Shown here: positions 6,199 to 13,145 of the stretch, in pieces | Numbering within the stretch: the first letter of the stretch is position 1 | How the letters are laid out: the number at the start of each line of letters is the position of its first letter | Assembly: GCA_029553225.1 (NCBI GenBank) | Contig: JAKPCP010000009.1 | Location: 1-14,055 of the forward strand | DNA: 14,055 nt | Direction: 5' to 3' | Source of the DNA: a bacterium | GTDB lineage: Bacteria; Patescibacteriota; Minisyncoccia; Minisyncoccales; GWA2-38-27 | Notes under the pieces: model-generated | Seen by the model: the letters and a program-made list of their open reading frames with translations, nothing else | Databases searched by the model: none | What the model was told of the DNA's origin: nothing | Program-made: the position numbers and the translations under genes

Positions 6199-6867
6199 AT
6201 GATTGGACTAGAAGATATTAAAAAAAACCATTTAGTTTTATCTTTTATAAATCAGACAGAAAAAACACTAGAGGAGCTTTCTTATACTAATCATGGATTA
6301 AGACACTCTAATTTAGTTGCTGAAAGATCAAAGAGTATTGCTTTAAAAATTGGATTAAATGAAAAAGATGCAGAACTTGCCGCCATTTCAGGCTTTTGTC
6401 ATGATATGGGAAGTTTTTTAGGAAGAAGTTATCATAATTATTTATCAGCTTTGCTTTTTTTTCAGGTTTTTCAAAAAGATTTTTCTTCTAAAGAGATGGT
6501 TACAATAATGCAAGCAATATCTAATCATGACGAAAAGAAAAAAGAAATGGCTTTTTCTTCGCCCATATCAGCTATTGTGGTTTTAGCAGATAAGTCAGAT
6601 GTTCATCGCTCAAGGGTAAATGTAAGGGTTATGGATGAAATAAAAGCTGATATTCATGATAGAGTAAATTATGCAACAAAAGAAAGTAAATTAAAAATTG
6701 ACAAAACAAAGAAAAGAATTACTTTAATTTTAAAAATTGACACCAATTTTGTTCCAATTATAGAATATTTTGAAATTTTTACCGAAAGAATGGTTTTTTG
6801 TAAAAAAGCAGCAGAATATTTAGGATATAAATTTGGATTAATAATAAATAATTTTAAGCTTTTATAA
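6199..6867 (+). CDS. HD-domain metal-dependent phosphohydrolase
   Basis: A 222-residue protein with an HD-superfamily core: H36 in LRHSNLVAE, the H68-D69 pair in FCHDMGSF, H79, H110-D111 in SNHDE, and D131 in VLADKSDVHRSR. This gives the ligands expected for one or two metals. HD proteins hydrolyse phosphoesters of nucleotides, cyclic nucleotides or (p)ppGpp; the substrate cannot be told from sequence. The DKSD followed by HRSRV resembles HD proteins in which this segment shapes the phosphate pocket. The C-terminal about 75 residues (KLKIDKTKKRITLILKID...) form a beta-rich extension with a predicted helix near the end. It is followed after 29 bp by a nitroreductase gene on the same strand. 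Confidence 0.8.
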   Translation: MIGLEDIKKNHLVLSFINQTEKTLEELSYTNHGLRHSNLVAERSKSIALKIGLNEKDAELAAISGFCHDMGSFLGRSYHNYLSALLFFQVFQKDFSSKEMVTIMQAISNHDEKKKEMAFSSPISAIVVLADKSDVHRSRVNVRVMDEIKADIHDRVNYATKESKLKIDKTKKRITLILKIDTNFVPIIEYFEIFTERMVFCKKAAEYLGYKFGLIINNFKLL

Positions 6868-6896
6868 TATAAATATATAAATTAATTTAAAAAAAA

Positions 6897-7418
6897 ATGG
6901 ATATTTATGAAGTAATAAAAAAAAGAAGAAGCGTAAGAAGTTATAGAAGCAATCCTATATCTAATGAAGTTTTAATGAGAATATTAGATACAGCAAGATT
7001 TGCTCCTTCTTCTCGTAACAGCCAAGAATATAAATTAATTGTAGTAAAAGATCCTGGAAAAATAGAAGAAATTTCAAAAGCAGCATTTGGGATTAATTTT
7101 ATAAAAGAGGCGCCTATTGTGATAGCAGGAGTTTCTTTAAATCCTAATGAGGTAATGGAAAACAATGTTCCTTCTTATCCTGTTAATGTTGCTATTATTT
7201 TAGACCATATTACTTTACTTGCTGTAGCAGAAGATTTAGGTAGTTGTTGGATTACTTCTTTTAATCAAGAAGAAATGAAAGAAATTTTAAATGTGCCGGA
7301 AGAATATAAAATTGTAGCGCTTTTAACTTTAGGAATGCCTTATGATGATGCAGCAGTAAAAACAAGAAAAAAATTAGGAGAGATAGTTTGTTTTGAATCT
7401 TTTAAAGATAAAGATTAA
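6897..7418 (+). CDS. Nitroreductase family FMN-dependent oxidoreductase
   Basis: A 173-residue protein with the nitroreductase fold signatures: an N-terminal IKKRRSVRSY phosphate/FMN-binding segment (residues 7-16), LDTARFAPSSRNSQ (30-43), a central helix DHITLLAVAEDLGSCWI, and a C-terminal LLTLGMP. Family members bind FMN as dimers and reduce nitro-aromatics, quinones or flavins with NAD(P)H; the physiological substrate is unknown. The length is at the short end for the family, but no motif is missing. It lies 29 bp after the HD gene and 27 bp before the efflux genes, so it is probably in one transcript with them. No Shine-Dalgarno precedes the ATG. Confidence 0.88.
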   Translation: MDIYEVIKKRRSVRSYRSNPISNEVLMRILDTARFAPSSRNSQEYKLIVVKDPGKIEEISKAAFGINFIKEAPIVIAGVSLNPNEVMENNVPSYPVNVAIILDHITLLAVAEDLGSCWITSFNQEEMKEILNVPEEYKIVALLTLGMPYDDAAVKTRKKLGEIVCFESFKDKD

Positions 7419-7445
7419 TTTTAATAAAATAAAAAAATAAAAACT

Positions 7446-8969
7446 ATGCACTTTTTTAAAAATAAAAGATTTTTAATAATTATAATTTTAATAATTATTT
7501 TAATTATTGGAGGATTTGTTTTTTACAGATCTTCTAAAGGAGAAGAAAAAGGTTTTCCTTTTGAAGAGATTAAAAAAGGAACTGTTGTTGAAGAAATTTC
7601 AGAGAGTGGAATTGTAGAAAATAGTGAAAAATTAGATTTAGGTTTTGATAGCGCAGGAAGGATTGAAAAAATTTATGTTAGAGAAGAAGAAGATGTTTTA
7701 AGGGGACAGGAATTAGCAAAATTAGACACTACTCAATTAGAGATTCAATTAGAGGAAGCAAAAGCCGGACTAAAAGTAATTAAAGCTCAGCAAGAAAATA
7801 CTGAGGTTTCTTTAAGCAATGCTAAAAAAGATTTAGAAAATGCTCAAAGAATAGCAAAGGAGAATTTAAAAATAGAAAATAAAAGAGCAATAGATGCAAT
7901 AGAAGATTCTTATCTTAAATCCTATAATGTTTTTAATGTTATTAATGATTTGAAAGAAAAATATTTTGAAAGAGGAGATTGGGAAAGTATAACTATGTCT
8001 GATGAAAAAAACAATATTGAAAAAATGGTGAAAGAAATTTCTAACCATAGAAACTATACAATAGATTCTTCAACAGACGATATTGAGGAATCTTTATTAA
8101 TAATTCAAAAATCACTTTTAAAAATAAAAAAATCTTTAGAAGAGATTAGAAAAATAGCAGATACAAGCGGATATCAAAAAATAATTTCAGATGCGGATAA
8201 ATCTTTAATTGATAACCAACAGGTTATTATAAATACTGCTTATAATTCTATAGTGGAGTGTCTTTCAAGAATTTCATCAGTAAAAGCAACGAATAAAGCA
8301 AATATTGATAAAATACAAGCGCAAATTAAAGAAATAGAATCACAATTGAAAGGAAATTCTAATGGATTGTATGCTACAAAAACAGAACAAGCGCAAGTTC
8401 AGATTTCTCTTTTGGAAAACAAGATTATTCAATCAGTTTTAAAAAGTCCAGCTGACGGGAAAATAATAAAAATATATAAAAAAGAAGGGGAAGTTGCTCA
8501 ATTTGGAGAAAAAATAATATCTCTTCTTTATTCTAAACCTTTTGAAATTAAGGTTGATATTTATGAGGAAGATGTGGGGAAAATAAAAGTTGGAAACCCT
8601 GTAAAGATTACTTTTCCTGCTTTACCTAATAAAGAATACTCAGGCACGGTTGTTTTTATTAATCCAATAGAAAAAGTAATAAATAATGTGGTTTATTACG
8701 AAGTAAAAATCGTTCCAAATGAAAATATAAAAAATATAAAAACAGGAATGACTGCTGATGTAGTAATAATAACTAATGAAAGAAAAGATGTTTTAGTTGT
8801 TCCAAAAGAAGCGATTCATAAAAAAGATGATAAAAAGTTCGTAAATGTTTTAAAAGATGATGGGACCTTTGAGGAAAGAGAAATAAAAGTTGGTTTAGAA
8901 GGAGATGATGTATGGGAAGTGATTTCTGGCTTAAAAGAAGGAGAAAAAGTTATAACAGGAAAAAAATGA
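7446..8969 (+). CDS. MacA/HlyD-type membrane fusion (periplasmic adaptor) protein
   Basis: The 507-residue product has one N-terminal membrane helix (about residues 9-27), then the first half of the lipoyl/barrel-sandwich domain (about 58-90, FDSAGRIEKIYVREEEDVLRGQELAKLD). A very long coiled-coil region follows (about 91-330), then the second lipoyl half (KSPADGKIIKIYKKEGEVAQFGEKI), a beta-barrel (YEEDVGKIKVGNPVKITFPALP) and the membrane-proximal end (LVVPKEAIHKK...LKEGEKVITG). Such adaptors work with MacB-type transporters. The coiled coil is longer than in E. coli MacA (371 residues in total). The stop overlaps the ATPase start (ATGA), showing tight coupling. It begins with TAAAAACTATG and has no Shine-Dalgarno. 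Confidence 0.88.
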   Translation: MHFFKNKRFLIIIILIIILIIGGFVFYRSSKGEEKGFPFEEIKKGTVVEEISESGIVENSEKLDLGFDSAGRIEKIYVREEEDVLRGQELAKLDTTQLEIQLEEAKAGLKVIKAQQENTEVSLSNAKKDLENAQRIAKENLKIENKRAIDAIEDSYLKSYNVFNVINDLKEKYFERGDWESITMSDEKNNIEKMVKEISNHRNYTIDSSTDDIEESLLIIQKSLLKIKKSLEEIRKIADTSGYQKIISDADKSLIDNQQVIINTAYNSIVECLSRISSVKATNKANIDKIQAQIKEIESQLKGNSNGLYATKTEQAQVQISLLENKIIQSVLKSPADGKIIKIYKKEGEVAQFGEKIISLLYSKPFEIKVDIYEEDVGKIKVGNPVKITFPALPNKEYSGTVVFINPIEKVINNVVYYEVKIVPNENIKNIKTGMTADVVIITNERKDVLVVPKEAIHKKDDKKFVNVLKDDGTFEEREIKVGLEGDDVWEVISGLKEGEKVITGKK

Positions 8970-9655
8970 TTCAAAGAGAATCTTTAATTAAATTAGAAAA
9001 TGTTTCCAAAAGATATAAACTTGGAAAATTAGAGATACCCATTTTAAAAAATATAAATTTAGAAATACAAAAGAGTGATTTTTTAACAATAATGGGTGCT
9101 TCTGGTTCTGGGAAATCAACTCTTTTGCATATTATTGGTTGTTTAGATACGCCAAGCGAAGGAAAAATTTTTTGGAAAGGAAGAGAAATTTCTAAATTAA
9201 AAGAAGACGAATTAGCTAAAATTAGAAATAGGGGTATTGGTTTTGTTTTTCAGCATTTTTCTTTATTATCTAATCTTAATGCATTAGAAAATGTAATGTT
9301 GCCAATGGTTTTTAGAGGGATTCCTGAAAAACAAAGAATAGAAAAAGCAAAAGAATCTTTAGATAGAGTAAATTTAGGAAAAAGAATTTATCATAAGCCT
9401 GCGGAACTTTCTGGAGGAGAACAACAAAGAGTAGCTATTGCCCGAGCTTTAGTAAATGATCCAGAAATAATAATTGGAGATGAGCCAACTGGAAATTTAG
9501 ATTCTAAAAATGGAGAAATGATTATGGAAATTTTTGTTAATCTTCATAAAGAGGAAAATAAAACTATTGTTCTTGTCACTCACGATCCTCATATTGCAGA
9601 ATATAGTGAGAGGGTAATTAGAATAAAAGACGGAGAAATAATTTCAAATAATTAA
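8966..9655 (+). CDS. ABC transporter ATP-binding protein, MacB/LolD type
   Basis: A 229-residue ATPase with every ABC motif: Walker A GASGSGKST (residues 44-52), Q-loop FVFQHFSLLSNL, signature LSGGEQQRVAIARAL, Walker B IIIGDEPTGNLD, and H-loop VTHD. The IRNRGIGFVFQ and LPMVFRG features place it in the MacB/LolD/FtsE-like group that powers transmembrane mechanotransmission. I chose the ATG at 8966 because it overlaps the adaptor stop as ATGA and has AGGA 8 bp upstream, one of the few plausible Shine-Dalgarno sites here. The frame is open back to 8912, but that extension lies inside the adaptor gene and has no family similarity. Confidence 0.95.
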   Translation: MIQRESLIKLENVSKRYKLGKLEIPILKNINLEIQKSDFLTIMGASGSGKSTLLHIIGCLDTPSEGKIFWKGREISKLKEDELAKIRNRGIGFVFQHFSLLSNLNALENVMLPMVFRGIPEKQRIEKAKESLDRVNLGKRIYHKPAELSGGEQQRVAIARALVNDPEIIIGDEPTGNLDSKNGEMIMEIFVNLHKEENKTIVLVTHDPHIAEYSERVIRIKDGEIISNN

Positions 9656-9660
9656 AAACT

Positions 9661-10884
9661 ATGAGAGGTTTTAAAGAATATATAAAAATTGCTATTAAAA
9701 ATTTAACAACAAGGCCGATAAGAAGCTGGCTTACAATTATTGCTATAATTATTGGTGTTTTTTTAATAATAACTTTAATGTCTTTAAGCGAAGGAATAAA
9801 ATCAGCTGTTTTGCAAGAATTAAAAAAAACAGGAAGCGACGTAATTATAGTAATGCCTGGAGAGATTACTAATATGATGACAACAATGGTTGGGGGAATA
9901 GAATTAACAAAGGATGATTTAGACACAATTAAAAAAACAAAAGGAGTTGATACAATAGCTCCTTTAACTTATGCTGGAGAGGTGGTTAAATTTGAAGGAG
10001 AAAAAAAACCTCTTGCAATTACTGGAATTCCTTGGGAAGAAACACGGGATATGCTTGAAAAAGAAATGGGATGGGAAATAGGAAGTGGTCGTTGGCCTAT
10101 TCCAGGAAAAAGAGAGGTTATTATAGGCAGTAAAGTAACCGAAGATATCTTTCCCAAAATAAGAGTTGGAAGCAATATTTTTATAAAAGGTAAGCAATTT
10201 GAGGTTGTTGGAATTTTAAAATCAATGGGAAATAAAGTTGATGATTCTTCTATTTACATGGATTTAGATGTTTTTAGAGATACAACTGGTCAAAGAGAGG
10301 GAGCAAAGGTGGCATTTGTCAAAGTTAAATCTGGTTATTTGCCTGACAATGTTATTTCTAGTATAAAAGAAAATCTTGAAAAAAATAGTAAAAGAAAAAG
10401 AGGACAGGATGAAAATTTGTCTTCTTATACTGTTTTAAATAGCGAGAAGGCAGCAGAGATAATTTCTAATATAATGAATTTGCTTGAAATTATGGTTATT
10501 GCTTTTGCCTCAATTGCAGTTATTGTTGGGGGAATAGGAATAATGAATACAATGTATACCTCAGTATATGAAAGAATAAGAGAAATAGGCATTATGAAGG
10601 CAATAGGAGCAACAAGGAAAACAATTATTTTTATATTTTTAACAGAATCTGGTATTTTTGGTTTGATGGGAGGAATAGGAGGAATTATTTTGGGGTTAGG
10701 TTTTGCTAAAGCAATAGAATTTTATTTTCAAAGCCATTCGGTTTTTTTATTTAAAGCAGCAGTTACTCCTCAGCTTATTATCTTTGGATTGGTTTTTTCT
10801 TTTTTAATTGGCTGTCTTGCTGGATTTTTACCTGCTCGTTCTGCTTCAAGATTAAATCCAGTTGACGCTTTAAGATATGAGTAA
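9661..10884 (+). CDS. ABC transporter permease, MacB/FtsX type
   Basis: A 407-residue permease with the MacB layout: a cytoplasmic amphipathic start (FKEYIKIAIKNLTTRPIRSWLT), TM1 (about 20-43), a large extracytoplasmic MacB_PCD domain (about 45-265), and three C-terminal helices (about 270-295, 322-350, 373-395) forming the FtsX domain, ending PARSASRLNPVDALRYE. With the ATPase (5 bp upstream) and adaptor it forms a tripartite-like exporter for peptides, lipids, lipoproteins or antibiotics. In a cell without an outer membrane it would act without a TolC partner, and no TolC gene is present here. The start is preceded by TTAAAAACT, not by a Shine-Dalgarno. Confidence 0.94.
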   Translation: MRGFKEYIKIAIKNLTTRPIRSWLTIIAIIIGVFLIITLMSLSEGIKSAVLQELKKTGSDVIIVMPGEITNMMTTMVGGIELTKDDLDTIKKTKGVDTIAPLTYAGEVVKFEGEKKPLAITGIPWEETRDMLEKEMGWEIGSGRWPIPGKREVIIGSKVTEDIFPKIRVGSNIFIKGKQFEVVGILKSMGNKVDDSSIYMDLDVFRDTTGQREGAKVAFVKVKSGYLPDNVISSIKENLEKNSKRKRGQDENLSSYTVLNSEKAAEIISNIMNLLEIMVIAFASIAVIVGGIGIMNTMYTSVYERIREIGIMKAIGATRKTIIFIFLTESGIFGLMGGIGGIILGLGFAKAIEFYFQSHSVFLFKAAVTPQLIIFGLVFSFLIGCLAGFLPARSASRLNPVDALRYE

Positions 10885-10898
10885 ATAAAATAAATAAT

Positions 10899-10927
10899 TT
10901 GGTTTATTTTTTTATAAGTGATATAAT
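10899..10927 (+). promoter_or_regulatory. Extended -10 promoter for the DUF5679 gene
   Basis: A perfect extended -10 (TGATATAAT; TATAAT at 10922-10927) lies 17 bp after a partial -35 TTGGTT (10899-10904). It predicts a start near 10934 and a leader of about 50 nt to the ATG at 10987. Confidence 0.6.
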
Positions 10928-10986
10928 TAAACATTAAAAAAAGAAAAAAAGGTCGATTTTTAAAATGATAAAAATATATTTATATT

Positions 10987-11145
10987 ATGACTCAAGCATA
11001 TTGTGTAAAATGTAAAAAAAAGCAAGAGATGAAGGACGAAAAAGAAGTTACATTTAAAGCAAAAGGTGGAAAAACAAGAAAAGCTTTAAGTGGTGTATGC
11101 CCTGTTTGTGGAACAAAAATGTTTCGTATTTTACCTTCAAAATAA
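10987..11145 (+). CDS. DUF5679 family zinc-ribbon protein, 52 residues
   Basis: A short gene encoding 52 residues: MTQAYCVKCKKKQEM..., ending GVCPVCGTKMFRILPSK. Two CxxC pairs (C6/C9 and C38/C41) form a classic four-cysteine zinc ribbon. The layout AYCVKCK - lysine-rich middle - CPVCGTKMFRI matches DUF5679, common in CPR bacteria, by my recognition. The function is unknown; the basic middle suggests nucleic-acid or ribosome binding, which is inference. It has its own strong promoter and is followed by a perfect hairpin. Confidence 0.85.
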   Translation: MTQAYCVKCKKKQEMKDEKEVTFKAKGGKTRKALSGVCPVCGTKMFRILPSK

Positions 11146-11171
11146 ATAGGATATATTTTAGAATTGACTAA

Positions 11172-11212
11172 AATAATTAACCCAAAGTCATTTTTACTTT
11201 GGGTTAATTATT
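11172..11212 (+). terminator. 17-bp perfect inverted repeat, possible terminator
   Basis: Two 17-nt arms (11172-11188 and 11196-11212; core TTAACCCAAAGT) pair perfectly around a 7-nt loop CATTTTT. It lies 27 bp after the zinc-ribbon gene and 6 bp before the next start codon. The bases after the stem (AATAAAATG) are not a T-run, so termination would depend on the T-rich 3' arm. It could equally be a leader hairpin controlling the next gene. Confidence 0.45.
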
Positions 11213-11218
11213 AATAAA

Positions 11219-12097
11219 ATGTTAAAAGAAAAGCAAAACACGAAATTTCTTTTAATATTTATATTTTTTCTTGTTGCTTTAAATCTTTTTGCTTGGTTTG
11301 TTGTTTTCAATTTAACTAAAAACCATTTTCTTGAGATAAATTTTTTAGATGTAGGGCAAGGAGACAGTATTTTTATTGAAACGCCAAATAACTATCAAAT
11401 ATTAATTGACGGAGGTCCTTCTCCTAACGATTTAATAGAAAATTTATCAAAGTTAATGCCTTTTTATGATAGAAGTATTGATTTAATTATTCTCACCCAT
11501 CCAGAAAAAGATCATATCACAGGTTTACTTGAAGTTTTAAAAAGATACAAAATTAAAAATATTTTATGGACTGGAATTATAAGAGACACAAGCGAGTGGA
11601 ATGAATGGAATAACTTAATTAAAAAAGAGAAATCGTATATAAAAATAGCAAAAGCAGGACAAAAAATAATATTTAATGATTTAATTTATTTTACAGTTTT
11701 ATATCCATTTGAAAATTTAGAAGGGCAGATTTTCAATGATAGCAATGATACTTCTATAGTTGGAAAATTAGTTTTTAAAAATAACTCTTTTCTATTTACT
11801 GGTGATATTGGAAAATCTGTTGAGAAAAAATTAGTTGATGAAAATATTGAGATTGACTCTGATGTTTTAAAAATTGCTCACCATGGAAGTAAAAATTCAA
11901 CCTCAACAGAATTTTTAGAAAAAGTTTCTCCTGAAATAGCAGTTATCCAAGTAGGAAAAAATAATTATGGCCATCCCAATAATGAAGTCTTGGCAAGATT
12001 AGAGCAATTTGATATAACAATTTTAAGAAATGATAAAAATGGAGATATAAAAATTATTTCTTTAGGAAATAATTTAAAAATTAAAACTGAAAAATAA
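11219..12097 (+). CDS. Stand-alone ComEC/Rec2-type metallo-beta-lactamase-fold hydrolase, membrane-anchored
   Basis: A 292-residue protein with one N-terminal membrane helix (about residues 10-32), then a metallo-beta-lactamase fold of the ComEC C-terminal type. Landmarks are the FLDVGQGDSIFIE strand, LIDGG (62-66), metal motif H94-P-E-K-D98-H99, FTGDI with D196, and AHHGS with H221-H222. As in ComEC, the second His of the usual HxHxDH is acidic (E96). The competence channel helices are absent, so it is not a full DNA-uptake protein; it may be an exported nuclease or phosphodiesterase. The start codon lies 6 bp after the 17-bp hairpin. It is unclear whether it is co-transcribed with ndk, 36 bp downstream. 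Confidence 0.87.
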   Translation: MLKEKQNTKFLLIFIFFLVALNLFAWFVVFNLTKNHFLEINFLDVGQGDSIFIETPNNYQILIDGGPSPNDLIENLSKLMPFYDRSIDLIILTHPEKDHITGLLEVLKRYKIKNILWTGIIRDTSEWNEWNNLIKKEKSYIKIAKAGQKIIFNDLIYFTVLYPFENLEGQIFNDSNDTSIVGKLVFKNNSFLFTGDIGKSVEKKLVDENIEIDSDVLKIAHHGSKNSTSTEFLEKVSPEIAVIQVGKNNYGHPNNEVLARLEQFDITILRNDKNGDIKIISLGNNLKIKTEK

Positions 12098-12133
12098 AAA
12101 TTAAATAAAAATTAAAAAATAAATTTTACTATT

Positions 12134-12724
12134 ATGATACATCCAAAAGAAGAAAAAACACTTGTTTTAATAAAACCAGATGGTGTAAAAAGAGGTTTAA
12201 TAGGAGAAATAATTTCTCGGATTGAAAAAAGAGGATTAAAAATTATCGGATTAGAAATGATAAAAGCAGCGCCAGAACAAATTGACGAACATTATCCTAA
12301 AGATGAAAAATGGATAAAAAGATTAGGAGAAAAAACATTGGAAAATTATAAAAGTTATGGGTTTGATGCTAAAAAAGAGCTTGGCTCAGAAGATCCATTA
12401 GAAATTGGAAAAATGGTAAGAGGATGGTTAATAGATTATTTAACATCAGGTCCGATGGTAAAAATAGCAGTAAAAGGGATTCATGCTGTTAATATGGTAA
12501 GAAAATTAGTAGGAAAATCAATGCCCGCTGAAGCGGAAATGGGGACAATAAGAGGAGATTTTTCAGTTGATGATGCAACCGCTGCTAATAGAGATAAAAG
12601 AGCGATTCATAATATCATTCATGCTTCAGAAACATTAGAAGAAGCAGAACATGAGCTTAAATTATGGTTTGGGTTGGAAGAAATTTATGATTATAAAAGA
12701 GCAGAAGAAGACATAATGTTTTAA
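12134..12724 (+). CDS. ndk: Nucleoside diphosphate kinase with internal insertion
   Basis: The 196-residue product matches Ndk at both ends: EKTLVLIKPDGVKRGLIGEI (residues 7-26), TSGPMVKIAVKG, VRKLVGKSMPAEAEMGTIRGDF, and the catalytic histidine H163 in HNIIHASE, followed by the ELKLWF end. Normal Ndk is about 140 residues. The extra length is mostly an insertion between HY (53-54) and the YLTSGP helix (about residues 55-98, WIKRLGEKTLENYKSYGFD...), plus a few residues around ATAANRDKR before the catalytic His. Ndk transfers phosphate from ATP to NDPs through phosphohistidine. All key residues are kept, so it should be active. No Shine-Dalgarno precedes the ATG. Confidence 0.93.
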   Translation: MIHPKEEKTLVLIKPDGVKRGLIGEIISRIEKRGLKIIGLEMIKAAPEQIDEHYPKDEKWIKRLGEKTLENYKSYGFDAKKELGSEDPLEIGKMVRGWLIDYLTSGPMVKIAVKGIHAVNMVRKLVGKSMPAEAEMGTIRGDFSVDDATAANRDKRAIHNIIHASETLEEAEHELKLWFGLEEIYDYKRAEEDIMF

Positions 12725-12735
12725 TTAATTTTTGT

Positions 12736-12765
12736 TTGACTTGTTGTTTTGTCTTGGATTATAAT
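12736..12765 (+). promoter_or_regulatory. Strong sigma-70-like promoter for the structured RNA
   Basis: TTGACT (12736-12741), an 18-bp spacer, then a perfect TATAAT (12760-12765). It predicts transcription starting at about 12771-12773, exactly where the outer stem of the structured RNA begins. It lies 12 bp after the ndk stop. Confidence 0.75.
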
Positions 12766-12769
12766 AAAA

Positions 12770-12908
12770 TAACCCTGTCAACTTCTAGTAAGATTCTGGA
12801 CTATACCTATTTCTTTGGGAATCCTATATCCGTGTTTGCCGAGGCAAACATATGCGGATACCCACTTGGATTATTCTCCCGAAGATTCTTGCTAGAAGCA
12901 CAGGGTTA
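12770..12908 (+). ncRNA. Structured RNA of about 138 nt, rod-shaped, 6S-like architecture
   Basis: The two ends pair as a 9-bp perfect stem (12770-12778 with 12900-12908), then CTTCTAG/CTAGAAG (12782-12788 with 12892-12898) and TAAGA/TCTTG (12789-12793 with 12887-12891). A large internal bubble (about 12798-12816 opposite 12873-12882) follows. Next come AATCC/GGATT (12820-12824 with 12868-12872), TATCCG/CGGATA (12827-12832 with 12855-12860), and an apical TGTTTGCC/GGCAAACA hairpin (12833-12850). GC is about 43% (59 of 138 by my count), well above its surroundings. A closing stem, central bubble and terminal hairpin are the plan of 6S RNA, which mimics an open promoter, but I recognise no diagnostic sequence. 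It could instead be a cis-acting leader of the gene starting at 12918. SRP RNA and RNase P hallmarks are absent. Confidence 0.6.
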
Positions 12909-12917
12909 ATTTATAAA

Positions 12918-13145
12918 ATGTCTTTAAAAAATAAATTTAATAAAAAAACAAAATTAAGTGAAATTTTATCTTTTTCTGAGGCAGAAGAAATTTTATCAAA
13001 ATATAATTTTCCATGCTTTTTTTGCCCGTTTTTTTCTATAGAAATTTCTGATTTAGAAATAGGAGAAGTTGCTAGAAATTATAATATTGACCTTGAAAAC
13101 CTTTTAAAAGAATTAAATGAAAAATTATCTGAAAAAAATACATAA
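12918..13145 (+). CDS. DUF1858 domain protein with CxxC
   Basis: A 75-residue protein whose pattern KLSEILSFSEAEEILSKYNFPCFFCP...EIGEVARNYNIDLENLLKELN matches DUF1858, small helical proteins with a C-x-x-C pair (C33, C36) seen alone or fused to redox and hybrid-cluster-type enzymes. It may bind a metal or cluster or act as a thiol-redox partner; this is inference. I chose the ATG at 12918 because the family similarity begins just after it. The frame is open back to 12852, but that part lies in the structured RNA. It follows the RNA by 9 nt and overlaps the next membrane protein gene by 29 nt. Confidence 0.75.
   Translation: MSLKNKFNKKTKLSEILSFSEAEEILSKYNFPCFFCPFFSIEISDLEIGEVARNYNIDLENLLKELNEKLSEKNT

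Noticed and set aside
6941..7165. Minus-strand open frame opposite the nitroreductase gene
   Set aside because: No family resemblance; the sense-strand gene is fully supported.
7866..8048. Minus-strand open frame opposite the adaptor coiled coil
   Set aside because: Phe/Ile-rich product expected from the complement of Lys/Glu-rich codons; no start signal.
9618..10197. Three minus-strand open frames opposite the ABC permease
   Set aside because: They overlap each other and a clear MacB-type permease; no recognisable protein features.
12770..12908. SRP (4.5S) RNA or RNase P RNA as identity of the structured RNA
   Set aside because: It lacks the GGAAGG...GCAGC apical motif of SRP RNA and the GAGGAAAGTC / ACAGAA landmarks of RNase P RNA.
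12852..12917. N-terminal extension of the DUF1858 protein
   Set aside because: The extension lies in the 3' half of the structured RNA, and DUF1858 similarity begins only after the ATG at 12918.
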